Below the pieces are notes generated by a model. The model had not been told where the DNA came from and did no database searches. It worked only from the letters and a program-made list of their open reading frames with translations. A stretch of 31,795 nt of DNA from JALVDI01 sp039186435. GTDB taxonomy: Bacteria > Myxococcota_A > Polyangia > Polyangiales > Houyiibacteriaceae. The stretch covers positions 1 through 31,795 of the forward strand of contig JBCDAA010000048.1 in NCBI GenBank assembly GCA_039186435.1, read 5' to 3'. The translations under genes and the position numbers were made by a program. This document shows, piece by piece, positions 6,363 through 14,513 of the stretch; within the stretch, counting starts at the first letter, position 1, and every line of letters begins with the position of its first letter.

Positions 6363-8282
6363 TTGGACGCGCCCTTTGCGAGGCCCATTCGGGTGTTGCT
6401 GCTCGAGTCTCACGCCCCCGATGTGCGCGTGCTTCGAGATGCGTTGAAGCGTGCCGACCTCCCCGCGGAGGTGCGCGCGGTCGAAACTCCCGACGAGGTG
6501 CTCTTTGCGGCGGAGGACGGGACCCTCGACATCGCGGTGCTGAATCTTGAGCTCCCGAATGTGAGCGAAAGCCTGATCGAAGAGCTCCGAATGCTCGACG
6601 GAGCGAAGCGACTTCCGATCATCGCGTTTTCCGACACCGATCCGGACGAGGCGGATCATGTCTTTCCGAAACCCCGCGACGACTTTGAGTACTTCGGGAT
6701 CGTCGCTGCGATTCGAATCTACTGGATGGCGAAGGCTCCTTCGCTGGCGCCGCCTGCGCCACCATCGCTGCATCCGAGCGATCGACCGCGGCGGCTCTCG
6801 ACCGTCGACTTGATGGGGCTCCCCATCGAACCCATCGAGGCCTATCTACTCTCGATGGTCGACGGACAGATGAACGTCGACGAGATCAGTCTCTCGATCG
6901 GTTCGGATGTGAAGGAAACCCGCGCGATGCTTCGGCGTCTTGCAGATCTTGGCGCGGTGGCTTGGCGGGCGCCGCATCCGAGCATGGCGCCGTCGGCTCC
7001 ACCGCTCGACGGGTTGCCGCTTCCTGAGTTTTCGATGCCGCCTCCTCCGGAGCCGCCGAAGCCGGAGTCGACGAAGCCGGAGTCGACAAAACCGGAGTCG
7101 ACAAAACCGGCGCCGACGCGGCAGGCCATCACGCCCGAGCCGCCGCCAAGCTCCCCCGAGCCGGCAAAGGTTCCCCCCCAACCGGCGCCGACTGCGGCGT
7201 CTGATCGGCCGGCCACGGGCCGCAAGTCGCTCACCATGGAGCGCAAGAAGACCATCGACGATGCGTTCGCCCTCGTCGGTGAGGCGGACCACTACGAACT
7301 CTTGGGCGTTCCGCGCACCGCGGCGAAGAAGGAGATTCGCGCGGCGTACTTTGAGCTCGCCAAGCTCTTTCACACCGACACGCTCTTCGGCGTCGATCTG
7401 GCGGACTACCGCGGGAAGATGGACAAAGTCTTTCAGGCGCTTACCGAGGCGTACGAGGTGCTCAGCAAGAACAAGAAGCGCCGCGCCTACGACGCCTACC
7501 TCGGAGTTGTTCAGGAAACGAAGCCCCTCGACGAAGTGCCGGTGTCGATGCTTCCGCCGAAGCCGGAATCAGAACCGGAGCCCGAAGCCGAGCCGGAGCC
7601 GCGCCCGTCCAAGCCGCGGCCGCTCCGTGATCCGGTGTCTCGTCGGGAGATGGCGCGAAAGATGGCCGAGAAACGTCTTCGCCCAGCGTCCAGTGCGCGC
7701 GTCGATCGCGATGCGACGGTTCGCTCGCTTGCGCGAACCCTTCAGGCGGTGTCGCAGACCAGCAGCAAGCACGATCGCGCGACGCGGCTGATCGCGGATG
7801 CGGCGAAGGCCGAGGCAGAAGGCAACATCACGGGTGCTGCCGAAGCGCTGCGCATTGCGGCGGCCTGGCGTCCCGACGACCCGGTGCTCGCCGCCAAAGC
7901 GGAGGAGCTGCGAAGTCGCGCGCTCCAGATCAAGGTTCCCGCGTACGAAAAGCGGGCCCGCTACGCGGAGCGGAACGAGCAATGGGACGAGGCTGCACTC
8001 TGCTGGTCTCGCGTCGTGGAAGCGCGCCCAACGGACGCCTTCGCCGCAATGTCGGCCGCGTCTGCGTTCGTGAAGGCACGCGGCGATCTCAAGGAAGCGG
8101 CGCGGCTGGCCAAGCTGGCCTCGGATTTGGCGCCCAAGGACGTCCAATGTCAGCGCGTTCTCGCCGAGGTTTATCTCGCAGCGGGCATGCCCGCGAGTGC
8201 GAAGCGGGCGCTGGAGGCGGCCCTTCGCGCAGACCCGAGCGACTCCGCAGCGAAGGAAATGCTGCGGGAGATTTCGTCGTAG
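6363..8282 (+). CDS. Pseudo-receiver / winged-helix-like / J-domain / TPR protein
   Basis: The 639-residue product has several modules. Residues about 8-120 resemble a response-regulator receiver domain, but the phosphoacceptor aspartate is replaced by Asn61 (VLNLELP), while the Lys in FPKP remains. Residues about 145-200 form a helical domain (PIEAYLLSMVDGQMNVDEIS) common in deltaproteobacterial regulators. A Pro/Glu/Ser/Thr linker with tandem repeats follows. Residues about 300-375 form a J-domain (YELLGVPRTAAKKEIRAAYFELAK) whose HPD motif is H337-T-D339. The C-terminus (about 455-639) has TPR-like repeats. The start is TTG 6363 with no clear ribosome site; GTG 6393 is an alternative. It is probably a cytoplasmic scaffold or signalling protein. 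Partner unknown. Confidence 0.8.
   Translation: MDAPFARPIRVLLLESHAPDVRVLRDALKRADLPAEVRAVETPDEVLFAAEDGTLDIAVLNLELPNVSESLIEELRMLDGAKRLPIIAFSDTDPDEADHVFPKPRDDFEYFGIVAAIRIYWMAKAPSLAPPAPPSLHPSDRPRRLSTVDLMGLPIEPIEAYLLSMVDGQMNVDEISLSIGSDVKETRAMLRRLADLGAVAWRAPHPSMAPSAPPLDGLPLPEFSMPPPPEPPKPESTKPESTKPESTKPAPTRQAITPEPPPSSPEPAKVPPQPAPTAASDRPATGRKSLTMERKKTIDDAFALVGEADHYELLGVPRTAAKKEIRAAYFELAKLFHTDTLFGVDLADYRGKMDKVFQALTEAYEVLSKNKKRRAYDAYLGVVQETKPLDEVPVSMLPPKPESEPEPEAEPEPRPSKPRPLRDPVSRREMARKMAEKRLRPASSARVDRDATVRSLARTLQAVSQTSSKHDRATRLIADAAKAEAEGNITGAAEALRIAAAWRPDDPVLAAKAEELRSRALQIKVPAYEKRARYAERNEQWDEAALCWSRVVEARPTDAFAAMSAASAFVKARGDLKEAARLAKLASDLAPKDVQCQRVLAEVYLAAGMPASAKRALEAALRADPSDSAAKEMLREISS
7062..7121. 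repeat. 15-bp tandem repeat, four copies, in the J-domain protein linker
   Basis: Units start at 7062, 7077, 7092 and 7107 with consensus CCGGAGTCGACAAAA; the last copy is diverged. They encode a PESTK-type repeat joining the N-terminal regulatory domains to the J-domain. Length changes would stay in frame. Confidence 0.85.
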
Positions 8283-8324
8283 GGTACGTATTCTGACGTT
8301 CCGGATGATTCCGGGTTGCACGCC

Positions 8325-9290
8325 ATGGAGAGCCGACTCGACGTACGTCTTCTTCTTGAGCTCCTCCTTGAGGGAGGCGGGGAGCTGGTGGCCAGCCTTG
8401 CGACGGCCCAGGGGCGCCGCGAGTCGCTGGAGCACCTCGAGGATCTTGTTTTCCTCCACACGACCGAGACCCTTCGCCGACGCGGCTACAGCGCCAAGGT
8501 CATCACGGATCTCTTCGGTCTTTCATCGCTGACGAGCCTTCGACGAAAGCTGCGGAAGATCAAAAGCGGACGCCTTCTCCGTACGCGGTCTCTGCGCCAG
8601 GCCATTCTCTCACGGGTTGCGGAGGGCGACGTCGATCGGCAGGAGCTGCTCGCGCACCTCAAAACGCGTGACGCCGTCATCGTCAAGGGCGTGCTGCGCG
8701 ATCTAATCGACGAGGGTGTGATTCGCGAAGGCGCTGGGGGGTACGAGCTCGCGCTTGCGCACACGCAAACCACAGACCCGTCGGATCACGGGCTGCAAGG
8801 GTTGATGCACATCCTTCTCGGGCATCGCGCCATGACAGCCGCGGAGTTACAGGGGACGCTTGGCGTTCCGGAAGAGCGGGTGCTCGAGGTAAGCCAGGGG
8901 CTGATCGAGCGAGGCGTGGTCCGGCGGAAAGGCGACTCCTTCGAGGCAGGGCCGAACTGGAACCTCTACCCAGCCACCGATGTGAGTGAAGCGGTCACGA
9001 GCCTCGTGCATCATTTTCGCGCGGTGGGCGCGGCGATCATCGGTACGGTCCGCAAATGGGATTCGGAGGAGAAGGTGTCGCCCCACACGCCACCTGCCGT
9101 CGTTACCGCGACGTTCGAGATCGCCCGCGACCATCCGCTTCTGCCGGAGTTGCTCGCGATGCACGCCTCCTTTGCGGAATCGATTGCGGAGCTCTACGAG
9201 CGCATCGAGGCGAGCGAACCCGTCGAGGGCGAGCGTTTGCGGGTGTCGGTTTATGCCGGAACCGCGGTGGCTGACGACGTGTCGGGGTAA
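8325..9290 (+). CDS. Predicted helix-turn-helix-rich protein, function unknown
   Basis: The 321-residue product is soluble and rich in helices. Two or more winged-helix-like segments can be suspected: about residues 60-90 (YSAKVITDLFGLSSLTSLRRKL), 105-145 (QELLAHLKTRDAVIVKGVLRDLIDEGVIREG) and 160-200 (MTAAELQGTLGVPEERVLEVSQGLIERGVVRRKG). The C-terminal third has no motif I recognise. A DNA-binding or protein-interaction role is possible but not shown. ATG 8325 is preferred over TTG 8316. It follows the J-domain gene by 42 bases on the same strand and is probably co-transcribed with it. Confidence 0.7.
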   Translation: MESRLDVRLLLELLLEGGGELVASLATAQGRRESLEHLEDLVFLHTTETLRRRGYSAKVITDLFGLSSLTSLRRKLRKIKSGRLLRTRSLRQAILSRVAEGDVDRQELLAHLKTRDAVIVKGVLRDLIDEGVIREGAGGYELALAHTQTTDPSDHGLQGLMHILLGHRAMTAAELQGTLGVPEERVLEVSQGLIERGVVRRKGDSFEAGPNWNLYPATDVSEAVTSLVHHFRAVGAAIIGTVRKWDSEEKVSPHTPPAVVTATFEIARDHPLLPELLAMHASFAESIAELYERIEASEPVEGERLRVSVYAGTAVADDVSG

Positions 9291-9393
9291 TTCCTGGCGT
9301 GAGGGCACCGTAACAGCGGGCAGGGCGGCTCGTAGTACTCGCACAAGCCCGCGGCGGTGAACGCTCCGCGGCTGTCGCGCACCGGAGTTAATG

Positions 9394-10131
9394 ATGAACC
9401 CCAACCGCCTCCCCCGAATCGCAGTCATCGCCGGGTCCATCGCCATCCTCTCCCTCGTCACCTCCCCCACCGCTGCCCAGGAAAGCGCCGACGGTCTTGC
9501 GAGCCCCGCGCCGTCGAGCGAATCCCGTGCGCCGAGTCGTGACATCGTGGACGTGGAGGTCTTTGCCGGCACAACCGCTCCGCTCGATCTCTACGGCGGC
9601 GCAAACCTCGTGTTCTTCGACCGTCTCTTTCTCACCGCCTCGGTGGGACGAACGGTCTACGGCGGTCTCGCGGGATCTGCGGTGCGCGGGCTCGCCGGTG
9701 ACGAGGTCGCGACGATCGTAGAGCCTCTCGTGTCCGGTGCCTGGGTGCTTCGTTTTGGATTTGGCGTGCGCCCGTTTGGGCAGCGCGGACCGGAAGCCGT
9801 CGCCGGGTACGCGCGCATCAACGGTTCCGCACGTTGGGACGCTGGCAGCCTCGGCGTGCCCGCGCGCGTTGGCGAGCTTTCGGCGGACGTTGGCCTGAAC
9901 GCTTTCTTCGTCGAGATCGGCTGGTCCATCGACATCTTCGGCCCGCTCTACATCCGCCCGGCGATCGGTTGGACCCAGGTGGTCGGATCCAACGTTTCGG
10001 TCTCTGCGTCGGGCGCGACCGGAACCCAGGTTCAAAACGCCCTCGGGCTCGCGGAAGACGAAGTCTCGTCGGTCATCAACCGCTACGGCCGTACGCCCAC
10101 GCTCTCCCTTGGACGGGGCGCGCGCTTCTAA
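9394..10131 (+). CDS. Predicted outer-membrane beta-barrel protein
   Basis: About 245 residues. An N-terminal signal peptide (RLPRIAVIAGSIAILSLVTSPTAAQ, cleavage after AAQ) is followed by alternating beta-rich stretches (VDVEVFAGTTAPLDLYGGANLVFF, LRFGFGVRPFG, FFVEIGWSIDIFGPLYIRPAIGW). The chain ends in an aromatic residue (GARF), as outer-membrane barrels often do. No enzymatic motif is visible. GGAG at 9384-9387 favours ATG 9394 over ATG 9391. The gene ends 22 bases before a strong bidirectional terminator. Transport or structural function cannot be assigned. Confidence 0.7.
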   Translation: MNPNRLPRIAVIAGSIAILSLVTSPTAAQESADGLASPAPSSESRAPSRDIVDVEVFAGTTAPLDLYGGANLVFFDRLFLTASVGRTVYGGLAGSAVRGLAGDEVATIVEPLVSGAWVLRFGFGVRPFGQRGPEAVAGYARINGSARWDAGSLGVPARVGELSADVGLNAFFVEIGWSIDIFGPLYIRPAIGWTQVVGSNVSVSASGATGTQVQNALGLAEDEVSSVINRYGRTPTLSLGRGARF

Positions 10132-10153
10132 TCGCGCATCCGACGGGCAATCA

Positions 10154-10198
10154 AAAGAGCGCTTTCGCGGTACTGCTTACCCCGCGAAAGCGCTCTTT
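10154..10198. terminator. Bidirectional rho-independent-type terminator
   Basis: A perfect 17-bp inverted repeat: arm AAAGAGCGCTTTCGCGG at 10154-10170, loop of 11 bases, complementary arm at 10182-10198. A T-rich run follows the stem on the plus strand (TTTCTTTC), and TTTTGA follows on the minus strand. It lies between the convergent barrel gene (ends 10131) and lipoprotein gene (ends 10206) and should stop transcription from both sides. Confidence 0.9.
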
Positions 10199-10205
10199 CT
10201 TTCGC

Positions 10206-10595
10206 CTAGTTGATGTAGCCCTGACAACGAAGAAGGTCTTCGTTGGTGATGTGCCATCCCGCGTCTTCGGCGCAGATGTCCACGGCTGGCACGATGCACT
10301 CGTCCTCGTCGACAAGGCGGACATCGTAGGAGTCGCAGGCGATGTCCGTCAGGGTAAAGGTGCCGCCGTTGCCGGCGATGATTTCACTTCCAAGCTGGTC
10401 GGGTCCCCAGGTGTCTTGCGACGTGGGGCTCATATACAGGTAGAAGATGGCGTAGTCGGAGTCGTTGAAGATGGTCACGGTTGAGTTGAGGATTTCCTCG
10501 CCTCCGCTGTTTCCTTCGTCGTACGTCGCTTCCCCTCCGCCACCAAAACAACCGGCGGCAAGCGCAACACAAGCAACAAGCATCATTCGGATCAT
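10206..10595 (-). CDS. Small lipoprotein with a TWGPDQLG domain, function unknown
   Basis: The 129-residue product has a signal sequence with lipobox LAAGC (Cys16), then a Gly/Glu-rich linker. A compact beta-rich domain follows with the pattern I-N-S-Y-hydrophobic-YLYMSP, TWGPDQLG and CDSYDVRLVDED. Similar layouts occur in several bacterial secreted proteins of unknown role. The start ATG 10595 is supported by AAGGAG at 10605-10610 on the coding strand. It is monocistronic by appearance: 229 bases separate it from the next minus-strand gene, and the shared terminator follows it. Confidence 0.75.
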   Translation of the reverse strand: MIRMMLVACVALAAGCFGGGGEATYDEGNSGGEEILNSTVTIFNDSDYAIFYLYMSPTSQDTWGPDQLGSEIIAGNGGTFTLTDIACDSYDVRLVDEDECIVPAVDICAEDAGWHITNEDLLRCQGYIN

Positions 10596-10824
10596 TCGGT
10601 TCTTCTCCTTCTAAGGAACGCGCGGAACGTAGTCCGCACCCGAACCGACGCCACCAGCTCAGCGGATATTTAACTCGGTTAAAGCGTTCGTCTGTCCGCT
10701 TCTTGCGCTGCGAAAGTCGGTTCGCGGTGCGCGCATCCTACGCACTTTCGCGAAGCGCGCGAGAGCAGCGCGAAGTCGTGCGAACAAGGTCCGCACAACG
10801 CATGACGGTTCACCTTTGGCGGAA
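10596..10824. other. Intergenic region, about 229 bases
   Basis: The region separates the cytochrome-rhodanese gene (ends 10825, minus) from the small lipoprotein (starts 10595, minus). It holds the lipoprotein ribosome site (10605-10610) and presumably its promoter. I see no convincing gene, hairpin or repeat; a 60-codon minus-strand frame here has no coding character. Confidence 0.5.
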
Positions 10825-12006
10825 CTACTCGGCGGTCTCAAGCGATCCAGGATCGCTGCCGGTGACGATGGGGTAGCCCTCGTCGCGCCAGTGAATGATG
10901 CCTTCGTCGATCACGGCCGTGTTGGGGTATCCGTGTTCGCGCAGGTAGTTCATCACGCGCCCCGAGGCCGCGTGGGGACACGCGCAGTACGCGATCGCCC
11001 ACGTTCCGTCGTTCGGGATTCGCGCCATCACGTTCGCGATGTCGTAGTAGGGCGCGGGCACTGCTCCTGGCGCGTGAAAGAGCGCGTAGTCGGATGCGGG
11101 TCGCGCATCGAGGAGCACCATTCGATTGCCGTCCTCCAGGGCTTGTGCGACCAGCGCTGCGGGAACGTAGCGACCTTCGCGAAGCTCACCGAAGTCGGGC
11201 GCGTCACCGTCGGGGTTGATGACGACGTCGCCTTCGATCGAGGGGGTCTCGATGTCCTGGGTTGTCGCCTCTCGCTGCCATCCCCGGATCACGGCGACCA
11301 GGTCGTCGATCGTCTGATCCTGAAGGTCGCCCTCGAAGGCGGGCATCGGCGTGCCGCGCCGACCGTGGGCGATGGCGTAGCGAACCTGGGCGTCGCTCGC
11401 GCTCGCAAGAAAGCGCGGGTTGTTCAAGCTCACCGCGCTTACGCCCTGACCTTCGTCGCCGTGGCAGGAAGCGCAGCGTTCGGCGTAGACCGGCGCGCCG
11501 CGCTCCGCGTTTCCTTCACCGGGCTCGGGAAGCTCCGCGGTGGGCTCGGTCTGCCACGCGCGGATGTACGCCACGAGCTGGTCGATCTCGGTATCGCTGA
11601 GCGGTCCTCCGCGACGCTGCGCGTATGCGGCCATCGGCGTGCCCGGATGCCCTTCGGCGATGTTCTCGCGCAGGAAGTCGTCGGTGACGCTCACCAGGAA
11701 GTCCTGGTTTGCGAGAGCGTTCGCGTTGTCGGCGGTGTAGCCCTCGCCCTCGTCCCCGTGGCAGAGCCCGCAATACGTGCGGTAGTCCTGGCCCCCCGCC
11801 ACGAGCTGCGCGTCGCGGGCGTCCTGCGGACGGCTTCGGGTGCAATGCGCGAGCGAGAGCGCGATCCCTCCGACGAAGCCCACGGTGAGAATCGCGGCCA
11901 GGATGGCGCGACGGCCGCGGGACGAATCGGACGTCGTTTCGGACGCCTTCGCTTCGGCCGTCGCTTCGGCCTCCTTCGCTTCGGCTTCGGGCGTTGCTTC
12001 GCTCAC
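10825..12006 (-). CDS. Membrane-anchored di-heme cytochrome c fused to rhodanese
   Basis: The 393-residue protein has an Ala/Glu-rich cytoplasmic N-terminus (1-30) and one membrane segment (about 33-54). Two class-I cytochrome c domains follow, with C79-GL-C82-H83 and C178-AS-C181-H182; candidate distal ligands are M125 and M221 in matching GTPM motifs. A rhodanese domain (about 276-388) has candidate catalytic cysteines in YCACPHAAS (C341, C343). Cytochromes pass electrons and rhodaneses bind or transfer sulfane sulfur, so periplasmic sulfur-linked redox chemistry is a reasonable inference. The start overlaps the OmpA-family stop by four bases (12003-12006), indicating one operon and translational coupling. 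Confidence 0.9.
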   Translation of the reverse strand: MSEATPEAEAKEAEATAEAKASETTSDSSRGRRAILAAILTVGFVGGIALSLAHCTRSRPQDARDAQLVAGGQDYRTYCGLCHGDEGEGYTADNANALANQDFLVSVTDDFLRENIAEGHPGTPMAAYAQRRGGPLSDTEIDQLVAYIRAWQTEPTAELPEPGEGNAERGAPVYAERCASCHGDEGQGVSAVSLNNPRFLASASDAQVRYAIAHGRRGTPMPAFEGDLQDQTIDDLVAVIRGWQREATTQDIETPSIEGDVVINPDGDAPDFGELREGRYVPAALVAQALEDGNRMVLLDARPASDYALFHAPGAVPAPYYDIANVMARIPNDGTWAIAYCACPHAASGRVMNYLREHGYPNTAVIDEGIIHWRDEGYPIVTGSDPGSLETAE

Positions 12007-14078
12007 TCGCTTCGCTCCGTGATGCGGAACTCCACACGCCGGTTTCGCGCGCGCGCTTCGTCGGTCGTGTCGTTCACGAGAGGTCGCGATTCGCCGTAGC
12101 CCCGTGCGCGGAGTCGGCCCGCGTCGATGCCGTTCTCCACGAGCCAGCGCTGGACGCTCTCCGCGCGGCGCTGGGAGAGAGACTCGTTGTACTCGTACGC
12201 CCCTTGGTCGTCGGTGTGTCCCTGAATCTCGACGGCGCGAATCTGCGGGTTGTCGCGGAGTGCCTGCGCGATCTGGCCCATCAGACCGAAGGACTCAGAG
12301 AGGATTTCGTCGCTGTCGAAGGCGAACTGGATCTGCTCAAGGATGACGACCTGCTCTTCTTCTACGGCGACGAGCTGTCGCTCGAGTTCGCAGGTGACTT
12401 CGACGTCCTCGCCTTCTTCGCCAATCGTGGCTTCGCAGGGTGCCGAGTTCATGCCCTCCGCGGAAATGCTCATCTCCACCGGACCCGGGTCAAAGGCATA
12501 GGTTGTGAAACGCCCCTGGTCGCTCGCCATCAGCGAGGTCGCGTCGTGGTTGAGAAAGCCGATGATCGCGTTGGGAATCGGCGTGCCTTCGCCCTTTTCG
12601 ATCACGCGACCAATCACCCGCCCGCGGGGCGGCGGATCTTCCTGAATCTCAACGGGAACCTCCACCTCGCGTGTGACGGGCTCCGGAATTCGCGGGCCTC
12701 GCGTGTCGTGGGCGTAGCTGAATCCGAGCATGAGCCGCCAGGGCTCGTTTTGGGCGAGTTCCCGAACGGCGGACGAGCGGTTGCGACCGGTGAGGCCGAT
12801 GTCCATCGCGATCCAGGTTCCGAATCCCTTCAGTACCGGGAGGAGACGGAGCCCGAGGGTGAGTGACATGGGAAAGCTCTCGAAGCCGGTGCGATCGAGG
12901 CAGTCGTCGTCGCCCGGCGCGGGGGAGCTTCCGCCCGGCTCCGCAGGAACGAACGGGCAGTCGTAGCCCTGCCGGTTCACCGGCACATCGAGGTTCCATT
13001 CGAGAAGGGGGCTGAGGTGAATGTCGTCGCGAATTGCGATCGGCGTTTCCAGACCGACGCCGAGATGAAAAAAGTCGGTGCGGTTGATGCCCAGCGCGTA
13101 GCGCTCGACCCGAGAAACCAGATGGCGGGTTTCGTCCTGCCGCGGAAGCGGATCTTCCAGGAGCTCGAAGCGCTGGTCTTCGGTGCCGTCGATGAGACGT
13201 TCGCTGCGGTCGAAGGTGTAGCCGACGTTGGCGCGAACGATGAGGGGCTTGGCGTTTTCGGCGCCGCGAAGGTCCGCCGTGAGGTTTGCGCGAAGCCCGA
13301 GGCCGAGCCCGTCGAAGGCGACGCCGAGGCCGTTTCCGGTCGGAAGCTGAAAGCGAATGTCGCCGCCCACGGCGAGGACCGGGGACACAAAGCCGCCGAT
13401 TTTCGTGCCCAGGTTGATGTCGCTGAGAACGATCAGGAGATCCGGGAACTCCTGCGAGTTGCTGTTCGCGTAGCTCACCAGGGACGAATAGACCTCGACG
13501 AGGTTGTGGATCGCCCAGCTGATAGAGAGGGCGCCTCCGACCCGGGAGTGCTGGTCGTTCGGAAGGAGAAAGCCGTCTTTGGCGAAAAACTCGAAGCCGA
13601 GCTGCGCGCGAAAGGTTCCCGGTGCGGCCGGGTGCGCGTCCATGACGTGAATGCCGCCGGTCGGACCGAAGTAGCTGTTGAACATTCGAAAGCGTCGCGC
13701 GTCGGCGGGATCGTCGCGGGGATCGGCGTAGTCGGCCTCCTCTTCGTCCTCGTCCTCGTCTTCGTCTTCGTTGGGCTCGCCGGCGTCGTCCGCGTCGCTC
13801 TCGTCTTCATCCCCATCCCGATCCGCATCCGCATCTGCATCCGCATCCGAGTTTTCGTCGGAGTCGGGAGGGGCGACGTCGAACTCGCCCTCGTCGAACT
13901 CGTCGTCGTCGAACTCATCGTCGTCGAACCCGTCGGCGGCGGGCTCGGGTTCGGGCTCGGGCTCGGGCTCTGCGGCGAACTCATCATCGAACTCGCTGTC
14001 GTCAAACTGAGCGGCGACAGGCGCCGAAAGCGCAGGAAAAAGCAGTACGGCGAGGAGGTATAGACGCACGGCCAGCAC
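12003..14078 (-). CDS. OmpA-family outer-membrane protein with acidic N-terminus
   Basis: A 691-residue product. After a signal peptide (1-23, ending VAAQ) comes a very acidic Asp/Glu/Pro stretch to about residue 130, resembling calcium-binding repeats. Residues about 130-470 are beta-rich barrel-like sequence (FRAQLGFEFFAKDGFLL, GGDIRFQLPTGNGLGVAFDG). About 480-560 is a carboxypeptidase-regulatory-like fold (GRVIGRVIEKGEGTPIPNA). The C-terminal OmpA/Pal domain contains IQFAFDSDEI and GHTDDQGAYEYNESLSQRRA, and should bind peptidoglycan. The start is GTG 14078 with weak ribosome-site support; GTG 14069 is an alternative. It sits between a small membrane protein gene (30 bases upstream) and the cytochrome-rhodanese gene. 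Confidence 0.88.
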   Translation of the reverse strand: MLAVRLYLLAVLLFPALSAPVAAQFDDSEFDDEFAAEPEPEPEPEPAADGFDDDEFDDDEFDEGEFDVAPPDSDENSDADADADADRDGDEDESDADDAGEPNEDEDEDEDEEEADYADPRDDPADARRFRMFNSYFGPTGGIHVMDAHPAAPGTFRAQLGFEFFAKDGFLLPNDQHSRVGGALSISWAIHNLVEVYSSLVSYANSNSQEFPDLLIVLSDINLGTKIGGFVSPVLAVGGDIRFQLPTGNGLGVAFDGLGLGLRANLTADLRGAENAKPLIVRANVGYTFDRSERLIDGTEDQRFELLEDPLPRQDETRHLVSRVERYALGINRTDFFHLGVGLETPIAIRDDIHLSPLLEWNLDVPVNRQGYDCPFVPAEPGGSSPAPGDDDCLDRTGFESFPMSLTLGLRLLPVLKGFGTWIAMDIGLTGRNRSSAVRELAQNEPWRLMLGFSYAHDTRGPRIPEPVTREVEVPVEIQEDPPPRGRVIGRVIEKGEGTPIPNAIIGFLNHDATSLMASDQGRFTTYAFDPGPVEMSISAEGMNSAPCEATIGEEGEDVEVTCELERQLVAVEEEQVVILEQIQFAFDSDEILSESFGLMGQIAQALRDNPQIRAVEIQGHTDDQGAYEYNESLSQRRAESVQRWLVENGIDAGRLRARGYGESRPLVNDTTDEARARNRRVEFRITERSE

Positions 14079-14108
14079 TCTATTCGTTGTGACGGCGCGA
14101 GCAAGCGT

Positions 14109-14498
14109 TCAGGCGGGGCGCCAGACCATCAATGCCGCGGCTGCGACGAGAGGAAGGACCGCGACGAAAAAGGGTTTCCACCCGCTGCGTCCCTCTCTTC
14201 CCACGGTGTAAAGAACGCCCTGAAGCGAGAGCAGCGTGAGCCCGAGGGATCCCACGATCCACGTGGCGAGGAGCCGGTGTCCCGCGATACCGGCGAGGAC
14301 GAAGCCGAGGGACCAGGTGATCAGCATGCCGAGGCCGCTGCCAAAGAGCGCAAAACGCCGGCGCGTCGCGAGGGGCATGTCCAATGGGACCGTTGCGGCG
14401 ATCGCGCCACAAAAGAGGAGGAAGACACCGAGGAGTTTCGCGAAGCGAAGCCAAAGCACAGCAAGCCATAGCGCCCTTCGGCTCCGGCGGCGAGCCAT
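14109..14498 (-). CDS. Small multi-pass membrane protein, function unknown
   Basis: From ATG 14498 the product has 129 residues. A positively charged N-terminus (MARRRSRR) is followed by about four hydrophobic segments (LWLAVLWLRFAKLLGVFLLFCGAIAATV, FALFGSGLGMLITWSLGFVLAGIAG, LLATWIVGSLGLTLLSLQGVLYTV, PFFVAVLPLVAAAALMVW). It ends with an Arg-Pro-Ala tail. The upstream frame is open to 14954 but lies over the methyltransferase coding strand and is not protein-like. Its start is only 15 bases from that of the divergent methyltransferase, and 30 bases separate its stop from the OmpA-family start, so it is probably the first gene of that operon. Not recognised as a named family. Confidence 0.6.
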   Translation of the reverse strand: MARRRSRRALWLAVLWLRFAKLLGVFLLFCGAIAATVPLDMPLATRRRFALFGSGLGMLITWSLGFVLAGIAGHRLLATWIVGSLGLTLLSLQGVLYTVGREGRSGWKPFFVAVLPLVAAAALMVWRPA

Positions 14499-14513
14499 GC
14501 GATGCTCCCGCCC

